A stretch of 45,237 nt of DNA. Source: an uncultured Lachnospiraceae bacterium. Its GTDB lineage: Bacteria; Bacillota; Clostridia; Lachnospirales; Lachnospiraceae. A program made the translations under genes and the position numbers. The notes beneath the pieces were generated by a model, which was not told the DNA's origin, ran no database searches, and was given only the letters and a program-made list of their open reading frames with translations. Of this stretch, positions 34,603 to 43,299 are shown one piece after another; within the stretch, counting starts at the first letter, position 1, and each line of letters opens with the position of its first letter. The stretch is from the NCBI GenBank assembly GCA_910579495.1, contig CAJTVD010000027.1, positions 1-45,237 of the forward strand, given 5' to 3'.

Positions 34603-35670
34603 TTATTTGGATAATTCGGTAAGCCTGTCAAGAGCAGGTTTAAAGTCTCCGCATTTTTTGTAAAGAGATATGGCAGCGTCAATATCTCCTAGAACTTCAT
34701 TAATGCAGCCCATATTAAATGTGGGGATAAAGGTGTTAGCGCCTATTACATGGACTGTGTCAATGGTTGTAGCATTTAAAAATTCTTTCATTGCTTGTAT
34801 AACAAGACCGTTCCGTAAATAAATCAGTCCCATAAGGCAAACGAAGTCAGCTGAAGAACAGAAATCATTATAAATATTCTGAAACTGCAGTGCTTCTTCG
34901 TAACGTTCCAGGTGCAGAAGCGCATAACCGTAACCAATCACCATCATTTGGACGTACTCAGCATGTGGGTCAACATCATATTCCAACCCTTTGCCATAGT
35001 AGTAGCAGGCCTTTTCGTCATCATGTAGCATATTAAATGATTGCCCTAATTGAAAATAAAGGTAAGGGTCGTCAGGGGTTTCTTCCAGCTGTTTTAAAAG
35101 AAGTGTATTATTTCTGTCAACCTTTTCAGCCATTTCTTGGGCAGAACCATTATATCCATAATGGTCAACTTTAAGAGGTAATTCTACTCTTGTATATTGA
35201 TGTCCATCTATAGCTCTGACTTGTTCGTGGATAGTTGATTCATAGTGATAAAATTTTCGGTTAAAAAAGCGTTCGAGCTGAAAAGTATAAATACTGTCGG
35301 TTCCATTCATTTGATAATGGTTTAAACAAGTTAGAGTACCTACGTAATAAGGGAAGTGTGAAATGATTTGTGTAAACCCATTTATGTCCAGTTCTATAAT
35401 ATATTCATCACAATCAAGCATTAAAATCCAGTCATGGGAAGCGCAGTTTATGGAAAAGTTCCTGGCGGCGCTGAAATCATTTATCCATTCAAAATGAAAT
35501 ATTTTGTCGGTATATTTTTGGGCGATAGAAATCGTTTTGTCAGTAGATCCAGTGTCCGTAACTACGATTTCATGGGGATAATCACCCATATATTTTTTTA
35601 TGGAGGAGAGGAAACGCTCCATGTGTTTTTCTTCATTTTTAGCTATAACACAGATGGAGATTGGAGTCAT
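34603..35670 (-). CDS. GT2 glycosyltransferase with TPR tail, paralogue
   Basis: A 355-aa protein aligned end to end with the downstream gene: ISICVIAKNEEKHMERFLSSI, IVVTDTGSTDKT, WINDFSAARNFSI, MLDCDEYIIE, then PYLYFQLGQSFNMLHDDEKACYYYGKGLEYD. First gene of the pair; RBS AAAGGAT before the ATG at 35670. Two diverged copies may add successive sugars or act on different sites. Same inferred role on flagellin. Confidence 0.85.
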   Translation of the reverse strand: MTPISICVIAKNEEKHMERFLSSIKKYMGDYPHEIVVTDTGSTDKTISIAQKYTDKIFHFEWINDFSAARNFSINCASHDWILMLDCDEYIIELDINGFTQIISHFPYYVGTLTCLNHYQMNGTDSIYTFQLERFFNRKFYHYESTIHEQVRAIDGHQYTRVELPLKVDHYGYNGSAQEMAEKVDRNNTLLLKQLEETPDDPYLYFQLGQSFNMLHDDEKACYYYGKGLEYDVDPHAEYVQMMVIGYGYALLHLERYEEALQFQNIYNDFCSSADFVCLMGLIYLRNGLVIQAMKEFLNATTIDTVHVIGANTFIPTFNMGCINEVLGDIDAAISLYKKCGDFKPALDRLTELSK

Positions 35671-35802
35671 GGATTTATCCTTTCAGTTTTGAGGTATTTT
35701 AATCAGTTTTGAAGTTTCTTGTATGGCTCTTGGTTTCCCAAAAGAAGCAATATATATGGCAGGCCATATGAAGGAAGTAAAGCCTTGCTTTCAAGGGGAG
35801 CC

Positions 35803-35968
35803 CTAGTACTACGTACTTAAATTTCCTGTGCAAATATTCTGGTCTATTTTCTTGATAGCACATGCCAAAAATCTTCAGCGTAGCCCACTACGCCTACGTT
35901 TTTTGACATGCACTCTCAAAAAAATATCCTCAGAAATTTACACAGAAATTTTGAGTACGTAGTACTAG
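35803..35968. mobile_element. MITE-like element with 28-bp terminal inverted repeats
   Basis: Left end CTAGTACTACGTACTTAAATTTCC... (35803 on) and right end ...GAAATTTTGAGTACGTAGTACTAG (to 35968) are near-perfect inverted repeats of about 28 bp; the outer 15 bp are exact. The centre folds too: GCGTAG/CTACGC near 35879-35892 inside a CAAAAA/TTTTTTG stem. Total 166 bp, no ORF. The outer four bases are the palindrome CTAG, a possible target-site footprint. Confidence 0.75.
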
Positions 35969-36474
35969 TCGATGCCATCAAATAAATCATCCAGCGTAAT
36001 ATTGATATTCTGGAAGTGGATTATCTTTAGTTCCTTTTTATTTTTTTCTGTGACAATATTATAAAGATAATATTTAGGCTGCAGTTGGTCATAATCCAGG
36101 ACGTAAATTTCCACTTGTTTTTTTCGCCAGTCAACAATCCAGTATTCGTCAATTTCCTGTGAAAGATACAGCTCTTTTTTTTCACCGCGGTCATATTTTT
36201 CTGTAGAGGGAGATAAGACTTCCATTACAAAGCGCGGATTATTAAAAAAGGAATTTCCCCTTCTGTGCCTGAAACGGCAGTTGATGGAGGCATCCGGGAT
36301 GACTGTTTTTTCTTCTTCATTTACCAGCCATTTATACTGCACATTATCCCCGAATATTTTGCACAGGCTGTCCTGCATCTGGCTTCCTACTTTAATTACA
36401 AAGTTCGTAATAACAATGGAATGCTCTACATAAGCGCCTGCCATATCAGTTATTTGTATATTCAGCGCTCCCAA
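35965..36474 (-). CDS. Uma2 family (DUF820) restriction-endonuclease-like protein
   Basis: A 169-aa protein of the Uma2 PD-(D/E)XK group: VIPDASINCRF, PRFVMEVLSPSTEKYDRGEKKELY and EYWIVDWRKKQVEIY are the family core, including the Asp, Glu and Lys expected of the nuclease site. The start is a TTG behind an AGGAAGG stretch. It lacks the first 20-40 residues seen in many relatives, so it may be N-terminally shortened. Its TAG stop lies inside the terminal repeat of the MITE-like element, so the C-terminus was set by that insertion. Function of the family is unknown; many copies occur in some genomes. Confidence 0.75.
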   Translation of the reverse strand: MGALNIQITDMAGAYVEHSIVITNFVIKVGSQMQDSLCKIFGDNVQYKWLVNEEEKTVIPDASINCRFRHRRGNSFFNNPRFVMEVLSPSTEKYDRGEKKELYLSQEIDEYWIVDWRKKQVEIYVLDYDQLQPKYYLYNIVTEKNKKELKIIHFQNINITLDDLFDGID

Positions 36475-36551
36475 AAAATCACCTGCCTTCCTAATCTAAA
36501 TCTATTATACCTGAAACCGGCTTAAGCGTCAAATTTTGAAGCGGGCTAAGT

Positions 36552-37061
36552 TTATTGATTGCCTTCCAGCATATGCAAAAGCTTTTGGCATACTGCCGTG
36601 CTTTTGTTCAGCTCAGCGGCGAGATTTTTTTTATCACAGGTAAGGGAATAAAGGGTATCGCCTACCAGTGGATTGTTTATACAGTTATATATAAATTCCT
36701 CCATCAATTCGGTATAAAAAGGAGTGAGCCGTGCATAGTCCCACCAGAGCTGCTCAATATCATAGTGGAAATATTCACCCTCCCATGGTTTCATTCCGGC
36801 AAAGTGGACAATTGTAGTTTCTTTTTTCACATCTTCATAATGAATGCCGCTGTCATAGGCCATTTTGGAGAAGAGGTCGAATTGATATTCGTCAAGAAAT
36901 TTAATCTGTTTCCAATGCATATAGTTTAATAAGTCCTGGTCGGGTGCAAGCATTTGGTAATTTAGGCGATGGGATAACTCCATATAGTCTTTAAAGGAGT
37001 ATTTTCCACGTAGCTTTTCAATGTTCCAAAGCATCATGCCGGCATTAAAGTAAGTAAAGCC
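36552..37061 (-). pseudogene. Truncated family 8 glycosyltransferase remnant
   Basis: The C-terminal 160 residues of a GT8 enzyme (from GFTYFNAGMMLWNIEKLRG to the end, with IVHFAGMKPWEGEY). It is about 85 percent identical by eye to the same part of the GT8 gene at 44004. Identity stops abruptly at about 37061; the upstream frame stays open to about 37222 but reads unrelated residues and lacks ATG, GTG or TTG there. The DxD half is missing, so it cannot be an active transferase. Confidence 0.8.
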
Positions 37062-37412
37062 TTGGACAATATAATCCCTTTTTGGTGTTGTTAATAATGT
37101 CAGGCATAAGTCAGTCTTCTTTTCATTTGGCGCCAGCCCGGACAGGCTGCTAAATATGTATTTGATTTTGTTGTTTGCTATATGGTTAATACTATAATTT
37201 GTTACAGATATGATATCGGATTATAAATAAGGTGTAAAGTAAGATTAGAGATTGGAACCATTTCAATCACATTGTGTTACTTTTCGCTGCCAGATAACAG
37301 TGGAAGGATATGTCTGGCTATGATATATTATAAAAAAGCACATGGAAAATATTTATGATGATAACCATAAGCAAGAACAAAAAGATTGCATTTAAAGTTG
37401 GGAGGCGGCAAA

Positions 37413-37731
37413 ATGCCAAGTACGAAAAAGCTATTGATTTACAGATGGGGTTCCCTGAATGAGCCTATGTTGTGTGAAGCGGTAAGGCAGCTTCAAAAGG
37501 AATACGTTGCATTTTCAGGGGAAATGAACAACTATCATGGGGATGCTGCTTTTGCAGGCAGGTTTATGGAGACGCTTCATGGAAATGAAGTGGGGGCGGT
37601 GATCAGTTATGATTATTTCCCCCCTGATTTCCATGATTTGTGAGATCAACAAGATTCCCTACCTGTCATGGATCTATGACTGTCCCCAGAGCGTGCGCAG
37701 ATCGCCTTGCATGGATACCAAAAGGCAGTGA
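37413..37731 (+). pseudogene. Broken CgeB-like glycosyltransferase
   Basis: A good RBS (GGGAGGCGG) and ATG 37413 open a frame reading KKLLIYRWGSLNEPMLCEAV, like the N-terminus of the gene at 28921-30117. At a run of six C (about 37619-37624) the frame shifts; with five C it would continue DYFPLISMICEINKIPYLSWIYDCP, matching PYISEICEKLHVPYVSLSVDCP of the intact homologue. The corrected frame still ends at a TGA at 37729, so the gene is also truncated. Up to 37860 some coding-like debris remains. Confidence 0.8.
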
Positions 37732-38128
37732 AGGGATTTGGGCTGAAAAAAGAGTGGAAGGTATGCTTGCATGTGTAGGGATATAGAAGCGGAGATCATG
37801 GGGCAGGCGGTCTGGGGTATGAGAGAAGCGTTGGGAAGAGAAAGGGAGGGAATGTGAAAGGAACTATGATACTTAACAAATAGAACAATATGTCGTTTGA
37901 GGTGTCCTGTGAAAAGGATACAATACAGATAATCTATGAGAAATGTACAATCTGCAGGCGAATTGTAGATAAATATATTTTTATACTGTTCATCTTTATT
38001 AAAAAAGTATTAGATTTGATAAATATTTTGGTAATAATTGACAGGATAATTTGGATTTGCTAGAATGATTGCGAATTGTAAAATATTGTATTCTTTGATA
38101 TGCTACAGTAAGGAGGGAGACTAAGAAT
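37732..38128. other. AT-rich spacer before the FRG locus
   Basis: About 400 nt. The first 130 nt look like decayed coding DNA; the rest is very AT-rich and holds the promoter at 38038. No other ORF with a ribosome binding site was found. Confidence 0.5.
38038..38066 (+). promoter_or_regulatory. Sigma-A promoter of the FRG locus
   Basis: TTGACA (38038-38043), 17-nt spacer, TAGAAT (38061-38066). Consensus -35 and near-consensus -10, about 60 nt before the 62-aa gene. Confidence 0.85.
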
Positions 38129-38317
38129 ATGAGCGAAAGGGAAATATTAGAATTAGAAAAGAGATATGCGCCTAAGAGGAAAGAAAATTCCTTTTATCGG
38201 GATATGTCGGAAATGAAAAGGACATCAGGCAGCCCAAATATTGCAGGAAGTTTTTCAAGGTATACATATTATTTTGATAAGGCTTCTCAAAAAATGATGT
38301 GCAAAGAACTGAAGTAA
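38129..38317 (+). CDS. Small hypothetical protein upstream of the FRG gene
   Basis: A 62-aa highly charged protein, unknown family. RBS AAGGAGGGAG lies before ATG 38129 and a strong promoter precedes it, so it is very likely expressed. The N-terminal 25 residues are helical and Glu/Lys/Arg-rich; the C-terminal half has several Tyr and Phe (SFSRYTYYFDKAS). No membrane helix or Cys cluster. It ends 15 nt before the 1359-aa gene, forming a two-gene operon; it may be a regulator, antitoxin-like inhibitor or co-factor of the large protein. That role is inference from position. Confidence 0.65.
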   Translation: MSEREILELEKRYAPKRKENSFYRDMSEMKRTSGSPNIAGSFSRYTYYFDKASQKMMCKELK

Positions 38318-38332
38318 AAAGCGAGGGCTGAA

Positions 38333-41300
38333 ATGTTAGGTTATAAGATCGAATTATATAAGAATATTATTTCTGACGATGGATCTGATGAAAGCGAAAA
38401 TAGAGATTTAAATGAGAATGCCTACATCACTTTTGGAGATTACGATAGAATGGCAGTTTCCAAAACCACGGCATTTTCCAGAATGAGAGATATGTCCAGG
38501 CTGTCCAGGACATGGATTGGGGACAGGCAGACGATTTTATTATATGAATTGTCGGAAGACAATGAAGTTGTATATGAGGATTCTGAGGGAGCGCAGGGGT
38601 TTTATATTATTTCGGAGGGAGAGAGGAAAAGGAGTGCGTGTTTATTCATTGGTGTTACGATCCTGCAATTTAGGAATAGCCCGGCCGAAGGGGAATCCAA
38701 TGCATCGGAGTATATTAATGCCAGCAGGAGTAATATATTAAAGATCGTGGAGGAAGAACGGGCGAAAGATACAGAAAGCGTCTATTGTTCCGTTTTTGGC
38801 GTCTTGGGTTCCTATGGCGTGGCAGTGATATGGGCGGCAGACCAGTATACAAAAGTGTTGTCGTTGATCAATAAAATCAAGGGAGTAGATGTAACACCAG
38901 GAGTGGACAAGCAGGTAGCGGGTTACCCATATTTGTCGATCTATACAATATTTACTAAAAATAATAAAGCACAAAAAGGCAAGAAGGAACAGATCAAAGG
39001 GAAAGCTATGCTGCGTATAACGCTCCAGACAGGTTTAGATCAGGAAATGTATCAAAAGTTGCGGGACAGCCTTGGCGATGTAGCGCAGTTTCATAGTGTG
39101 GGAGAATATGATTTACTGATAATCGTTGATGCTAAAATTTTATATGGGCTTTATGAGGATAATGCAATATTGGACAGAGATAGTGTGTTCCATAAACAGT
39201 ATCTTCTGCAGACAAATACAAAGCTTTGCGCTGAAATAGCACAAACTGATATGGAAGATATGCCGAAAGAGCAAGTGAAACCTTTGGGGAGCACATTGCC
39301 GGAAAGGGTGAAAAAGAATAACGAAAGCCGTGCCTTTTCCCTGGAGATGAAGAGGGAGGTCTATGATTGTTATCAAAAGCTGAGAATATTATTCTTTGAG
39401 ACATTTCCTAAGACTGCAGGAATGGTGGATTCACTTGATTTATTATATGGGGATTATCTGTCCAAAATTGCAACAGCTTCCAATAAAATGTGGACATCAG
39501 ATTTTATATATCAGTTTCACACCATTTTGGAAATCATTCATAAAAATTTAGAGAAGGTTAAACGGAAGGTTGAAATTCATGGAGGCAGGGTATTGGATGA
39601 TTTCAGGGAGATCCTGAATTGTTTTGAACATCAGATCATTCATATTGCAGAATCAAATAATCTGATGTTGGAAACGCCCAAATGCCATTTGCGATATACA
39701 GGACAAAATAATTTGACATTATATGCCTATTTCGGAATAGTGAAGGACATTCTTAAGCTGATCTACAGCATGCAGGATATGAGCTGTCAGTGTGAAATCG
39801 TTCCATTGATTTCTGTAGATACAGTGCCGATTATTGAAAGCGCTTTGTTTCAGGAGTACGGAGGCGCGATGTCAAAAGGGATATTAAAATTAAATTTGCC
39901 TATGATGGCGTTGTATAATATCCCTGTCTATGTACCCTACTTGTTTCACGAGATTTTCCATTATGTGGCTCCGGCAGACAGGGCAGTCAGGAATTGGTAT
40001 AAAGGAAATCTTTTGCTTATTCTGGCAATGAAAAATCTGGTAACGAAGATCGTATCTTCCCGTTCTGGAATAGAAGATATGCAAATCGTGTCGCAGCTGA
40101 TTGACAGAGTATTCATGCCATGTATTTATGAGGGAGTTCGGGAAAGAAGATATAAGGAAATACCGGAAAGCCTAAAAACAGGAAATGAATTAAGCCGGGG
40201 AGAAGTTAAACGGAGAAGTGAAAAAGAAGAAGACGTTCAAAACGACGGAATTGGAGCAATCAGCAGCACATGGGATTGTTATAAAAAGAATTTGTATCTG
40301 AAACTATGCAGAGATATTGACGGGGATGATGAAATAACGCAGAAGAGAAATATAGTTTATGGCGTATTACATGATTTCTATGTTAACAAAAAGAATATTG
40401 TCAGACAGGCAGAAGGATGGGTCAAACAGGAAGAGGATCTGCTTAGAGATTATGGACAGAAGATTCTTGCGTTTATGGAACAGTTCATGGATACATTAAG
40501 CGCAATGATAGATGATAATATTGAGGAGAAGAAAAGGGAGTCTTATCAAAAGCTGATACATTCCGTGGGGATGTCCAAGTCAGCCTTGATTGAACTTGAT
40601 GAGTTAGACGAGATATCCAGTTCTTTGACGGAAGTGATTTGTGATGTTGCAATGGTAGAATTGGCAGAGATGGGTGTTGCAGAGTATCTGCTAAGTTACG
40701 TGAAAATACAGGACGATCTTCTGAAAGATAGGAATAGAGGTTTTCAAAAACAGGATGTGTTCCGCATAGGGGCAATCATTGACCGGCTATATAATTTTGA
40801 CAAGGCAGATAATAATTTAGTTCTTTTGAAATCCCAAAAGGATGACTTTATTGATTTGTATATAGGGCTGTATTTTAGCGTTAATAAATTTGGACACGAA
40901 GAGAATGATAATCATTTAGGAAAACTTATGAATGACGCTGATACTTGGTTTAATAAAATTGTTCAATGGTACGAGCAATATATGACGGAGTTTAATATAT
41001 ACAATATTATAATAAAGTCTATAACAGATCAATATAGTATTTCGGTAAGGCTGGAAGAAAATGTGAGAACCGTGTTCTCGCACTTGGAATGTAAACGATG
41101 TTATGAGGAAATGAGAGTTTATGGAAAAGGTATCAGGTCTGCGGATCAGGATAGAAGAGTGGTATCTTTTGAAGACAGACTGGGAAAAATCAAGGAAGCA
41201 AGAAGAGTATTCCGCAGTAAGACCTTTGCAATGAACATCAGTATTATTCAAAGATATCAGGGACAACAAGATTTCTGCAAGATAAGAAAAATCTGTGAAG

Positions 41301-42412
41301 AGTGTTTTAAACAGGATGAACCATATCACTTGCATCTGAGAGAGGAAAACGCAGAAAAGAGTATTGGATATCCAATCTGGATGAATCCTGATGACAGATT
41401 GGATCATGAGAAGTTCAGCTATACATATGAAGTAAAAACAATTGAGGAATTATGTAATGCGATCAGGAAAGTTTCTGTATATTTTGAAAAAAGAGACAAG
41501 GAAGAGTATGTTAATAAATCGTGTAATCTATGGTATAGAGGACATCAATCTGATCAATATAAGCTGCTTCCGTCTGCGATGCGCAGGTGGGGAGCAACAA
41601 GTAATCATTGTGAGACGTTGCGTGAATATCAGAGAGCCAAGTATGAGGAATTCAAATTTCGCATGGATGACGCTTCAGAGGTGATCGATACATCAGCTTA
41701 TACTGACTGTGATTATCTGGCTTTGATGCAGCACTATGGTGCGCCTACGATTTATTTAGACTGGTCTGAGAATGCCATTGCAGCGTTGTACTTTGCCCTT
41801 GAGGCATATATTGATACCAAAAAGTCATCTGAGAAAAACTCTGAAGATGCAGTATTATATATCGTGCATCCAAATTTATATAATAAAGCCCGCAACGAGC
41901 TTATGGATACGGTCACGAGAAACTCAGGAAAACCCTTAGAGAGAGATATGCAGCTTACGAAACAGAGAAAAACGGATAATCTGCCTAATCTATCAGTGGA
42001 ATATAATAGAAGCAAGCATTATATGTTTTTGCTTGGAGAAACAGATTGTGATAACATTCCTGACATCAACGATAAGGAGAGTGTGGCTTTAAAAAAAGGG
42101 GAAGGAGCTTTGCTATATTTACCATTAGCTATTTATTCCTCACGGGCGAATATGAGAATACGAAACCAATATGGGATGTTTATGGCGTTTAATATTTTTA
42201 CACCGCCGGATAAATTAGTGAAATTCGAGTATATGGCTTTAGAAGAAATCCAACAGACATACTTGGAGGTGTTTAAAGATAAGGAACCTTTTATGTATAA
42301 GGTGATTATCAAAAATGAAAGTAAGAAAAAGATCGCAGATTGGCTGAAAGCAATTGGAATATCGAAAGATATGATCTATCCGGAACTGTCGAATATAGGT
42401 GAAAGAATTTAA
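38333..42412 (+). CDS. Giant multidomain protein: gluzincin-like metallopeptidase plus C-terminal FRG domain
   Basis: A 1359-aa cytoplasmic protein with three parts. (1) Residues 25-275 have three beta-type segments with a shared pattern: TFGDYDRMAV (33), FGVLGSYGVAVI (155) and FHSVGEYDLLIIV (253). (2) After a helical stretch, residues 535-780 carry VPYLFHEIFHYVAP, an HExxH zinc motif (His539, Glu540, His543), and a downstream TEVICDVAMVE (Glu767, Asp771), the ExxxD spacing of gluzincin metallopeptidases. (3) Residues 1060-1320 are an FRG domain: LWYRGHQSDQYKLLPS (Trp1067, Arg1069, Gly1070), LMQHYGAPTIYLDWSENAIAALYFA (from 1131) and a conserved-looking YSSRANMRIRNQYGMF near 1290. FRG domains occur in phage-related and defence contexts but lack a settled activity. 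RBS is a modest GAGGG. I do not know this architecture from any described system. Confidence 0.75.
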   Translation: MLGYKIELYKNIISDDGSDESENRDLNENAYITFGDYDRMAVSKTTAFSRMRDMSRLSRTWIGDRQTILLYELSEDNEVVYEDSEGAQGFYIISEGERKRSACLFIGVTILQFRNSPAEGESNASEYINASRSNILKIVEEERAKDTESVYCSVFGVLGSYGVAVIWAADQYTKVLSLINKIKGVDVTPGVDKQVAGYPYLSIYTIFTKNNKAQKGKKEQIKGKAMLRITLQTGLDQEMYQKLRDSLGDVAQFHSVGEYDLLIIVDAKILYGLYEDNAILDRDSVFHKQYLLQTNTKLCAEIAQTDMEDMPKEQVKPLGSTLPERVKKNNESRAFSLEMKREVYDCYQKLRILFFETFPKTAGMVDSLDLLYGDYLSKIATASNKMWTSDFIYQFHTILEIIHKNLEKVKRKVEIHGGRVLDDFREILNCFEHQIIHIAESNNLMLETPKCHLRYTGQNNLTLYAYFGIVKDILKLIYSMQDMSCQCEIVPLISVDTVPIIESALFQEYGGAMSKGILKLNLPMMALYNIPVYVPYLFHEIFHYVAPADRAVRNWYKGNLLLILAMKNLVTKIVSSRSGIEDMQIVSQLIDRVFMPCIYEGVRERRYKEIPESLKTGNELSRGEVKRRSEKEEDVQNDGIGAISSTWDCYKKNLYLKLCRDIDGDDEITQKRNIVYGVLHDFYVNKKNIVRQAEGWVKQEEDLLRDYGQKILAFMEQFMDTLSAMIDDNIEEKKRESYQKLIHSVGMSKSALIELDELDEISSSLTEVICDVAMVELAEMGVAEYLLSYVKIQDDLLKDRNRGFQKQDVFRIGAIIDRLYNFDKADNNLVLLKSQKDDFIDLYIGLYFSVNKFGHEENDNHLGKLMNDADTWFNKIVQWYEQYMTEFNIYNIIIKSITDQYSISVRLEENVRTVFSHLECKRCYEEMRVYGKGIRSADQDRRVVSFEDRLGKIKEARRVFRSKTFAMNISIIQRYQGQQDFCKIRKICEECFKQDEPYHLHLREENAEKSIGYPIWMNPDDRLDHEKFSYTYEVKTIEELCNAIRKVSVYFEKRDKEEYVNKSCNLWYRGHQSDQYKLLPSAMRRWGATSNHCETLREYQRAKYEEFKFRMDDASEVIDTSAYTDCDYLALMQHYGAPTIYLDWSENAIAALYFALEAYIDTKKSSEKNSEDAVLYIVHPNLYNKARNELMDTVTRNSGKPLERDMQLTKQRKTDNLPNLSVEYNRSKHYMFLLGETDCDNIPDINDKESVALKKGEGALLYLPLAIYSSRANMRIRNQYGMFMAFNIFTPPDKLVKFEYMALEEIQQTYLEVFKDKEPFMYKVIIKNESKKKIADWLKAIGISKDMIYPELSNIGERI

Positions 42413-42440
42413 GCGTATACTGTATCGTTTGACAAGCGTT

Positions 42441-42494
42441 TTTCCCTCCTTATGGTATAATGACTTTGCCGTTATAATACCATAAGGAGGGAAA
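42441..42494 (+). promoter_or_regulatory. Long inverted repeat with extended -10 promoter, overlapping a ribosome binding site
   Basis: Arms of 24 nt at 42441-42464 and 42471-42494, two mismatches, loop TTTGCC. The left arm contains TGGTATAAT, an extended -10 (42453-42461), with TTGACA 21 nt upstream. The right arm contains AAGGAGG (42484-42490), the Shine-Dalgarno sequence of the next gene, paired with CCTCCTT of the left arm. Transcripts entering from upstream would fold and hide the site; transcripts started at this promoter would lack the left arm. Confidence 0.75.
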
Positions 42495-42501
42495 CGTGTA
42501 T

Positions 42502-42858
42502 ATGGATAGGATCCAAAACGATTATTGCTGGAGTTCGGTGAAAGACTGGCAGAAAGCACAGGAAATGGGCTTGGTAGGGATGCATGATTTTCTGCAGGGC
42601 AACGAGGATGAAAAATTACTGGAGATGATAGAATTGGCGGTAAACGATTGCCTGCCGCTACAGATTATGTGTATTAAAACAGACAAGAATAAATATATTA
42701 TGGCAGATGCTTTAACAAGGCTCTTTTGGCAATTTATTAATAATGAGATACCGGTGATGGATAATAACAATAAGAAGACTTTTTTTCGTAATTTTTCTCC
42801 GGAAAAGCAGAATAAGATTTTGGAGGCAAAAATAAATTCCGTTTGGTTCAGGATATAA
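42502..42858 (+). CDS. Hypothetical protein downstream of the FRG gene
   Basis: A 118-aa soluble protein I do not recognise. ATG 42502 lies 11 nt after AAGGAGG; an in-frame GTG at 42496 is closer (five nt) and may be the true start. The sequence is mixed helix with aromatic residues (YCWSSVKDWQKAQEMG; ALTRLFWQFINNEIPV) and a basic C-terminus. The frame and its unusual RBS-hiding leader indicate a real, tightly controlled gene. It could belong to the FRG locus or be an independent accessory gene. Confidence 0.6.
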   Translation: MDRIQNDYCWSSVKDWQKAQEMGLVGMHDFLQGNEDEKLLEMIELAVNDCLPLQIMCIKTDKNKYIMADALTRLFWQFINNEIPVMDNNNKKTFFRNFSPEKQNKILEAKINSVWFRI

Positions 42859-42997
42859 TTCTTTACCAAAAGTTTCATTTACGCAGTGCCAATAAAGTGG
42901 CGAAAGCCGTTAGGCACAGAGTGAAATGTAACCATGATTTTTGCATCATAAAACACTGCGCTATCGGGTGTAGATAAAAAACTTTGGTTTTTATTCG

Positions 42998-43299
42998 GTA
43001 GTGTAAAATAGTTTGTGTCTTTGGAAAAAAATACCTCTTTTTTGGTAAGAATCAAGATATGACAATTCTTATCGAAAAGGAGGTTTTTTATGCCAGCAAC
43101 AAAACAACAAATACGACAGATTATTGCAGATAATAACTTAAAAAGCGTAGCTGATGTCTACAGTCTGCTACGGGACAGCTTTAAGGATATCCTGCAGGAA
43201 CTTATGGAAGCGGAACTGGACGCTTCCCTTGGCTATGAATAGAAACAGAAGGGTGATGTCATCACCTCCAATAAGAGAAACGGACACTCGCCTAAAACG
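42998..43299 (+). mobile_element. IS256-family remnant (left end and transposase N-terminus)
   Basis: The sequence GTAGTGTAAAATAGTTTGTGTC at about 42998-43019 looks like an IS256-type end. After AAGGAGG the ATG at 43090 opens QQIRQIIADNNLKSVADVY, then LLRDSFKDILQELMEAELD and ASLGYE, the standard IS256 transposase N-terminus. A TAG at 43240 interrupts it, and the frame resumes KQKGDVITSNKRNGHSPKT before homology ends near 43299. So there is a nonsense mutation and a 3' deletion: inactive. Confidence 0.85.

Noticed and set aside
37200..37222. Sigma-D promoter on the minus strand before the GT8 remnant
   Set aside because: TCCGATAT is present on the minus strand, but the -35 position reads CTTT instead of TAAA.
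37740..37860. Separate small gene after the CgeB-like pseudogene
   Set aside because: Short frames broken by stops, no clear ribosome binding site; best explained as coding debris.
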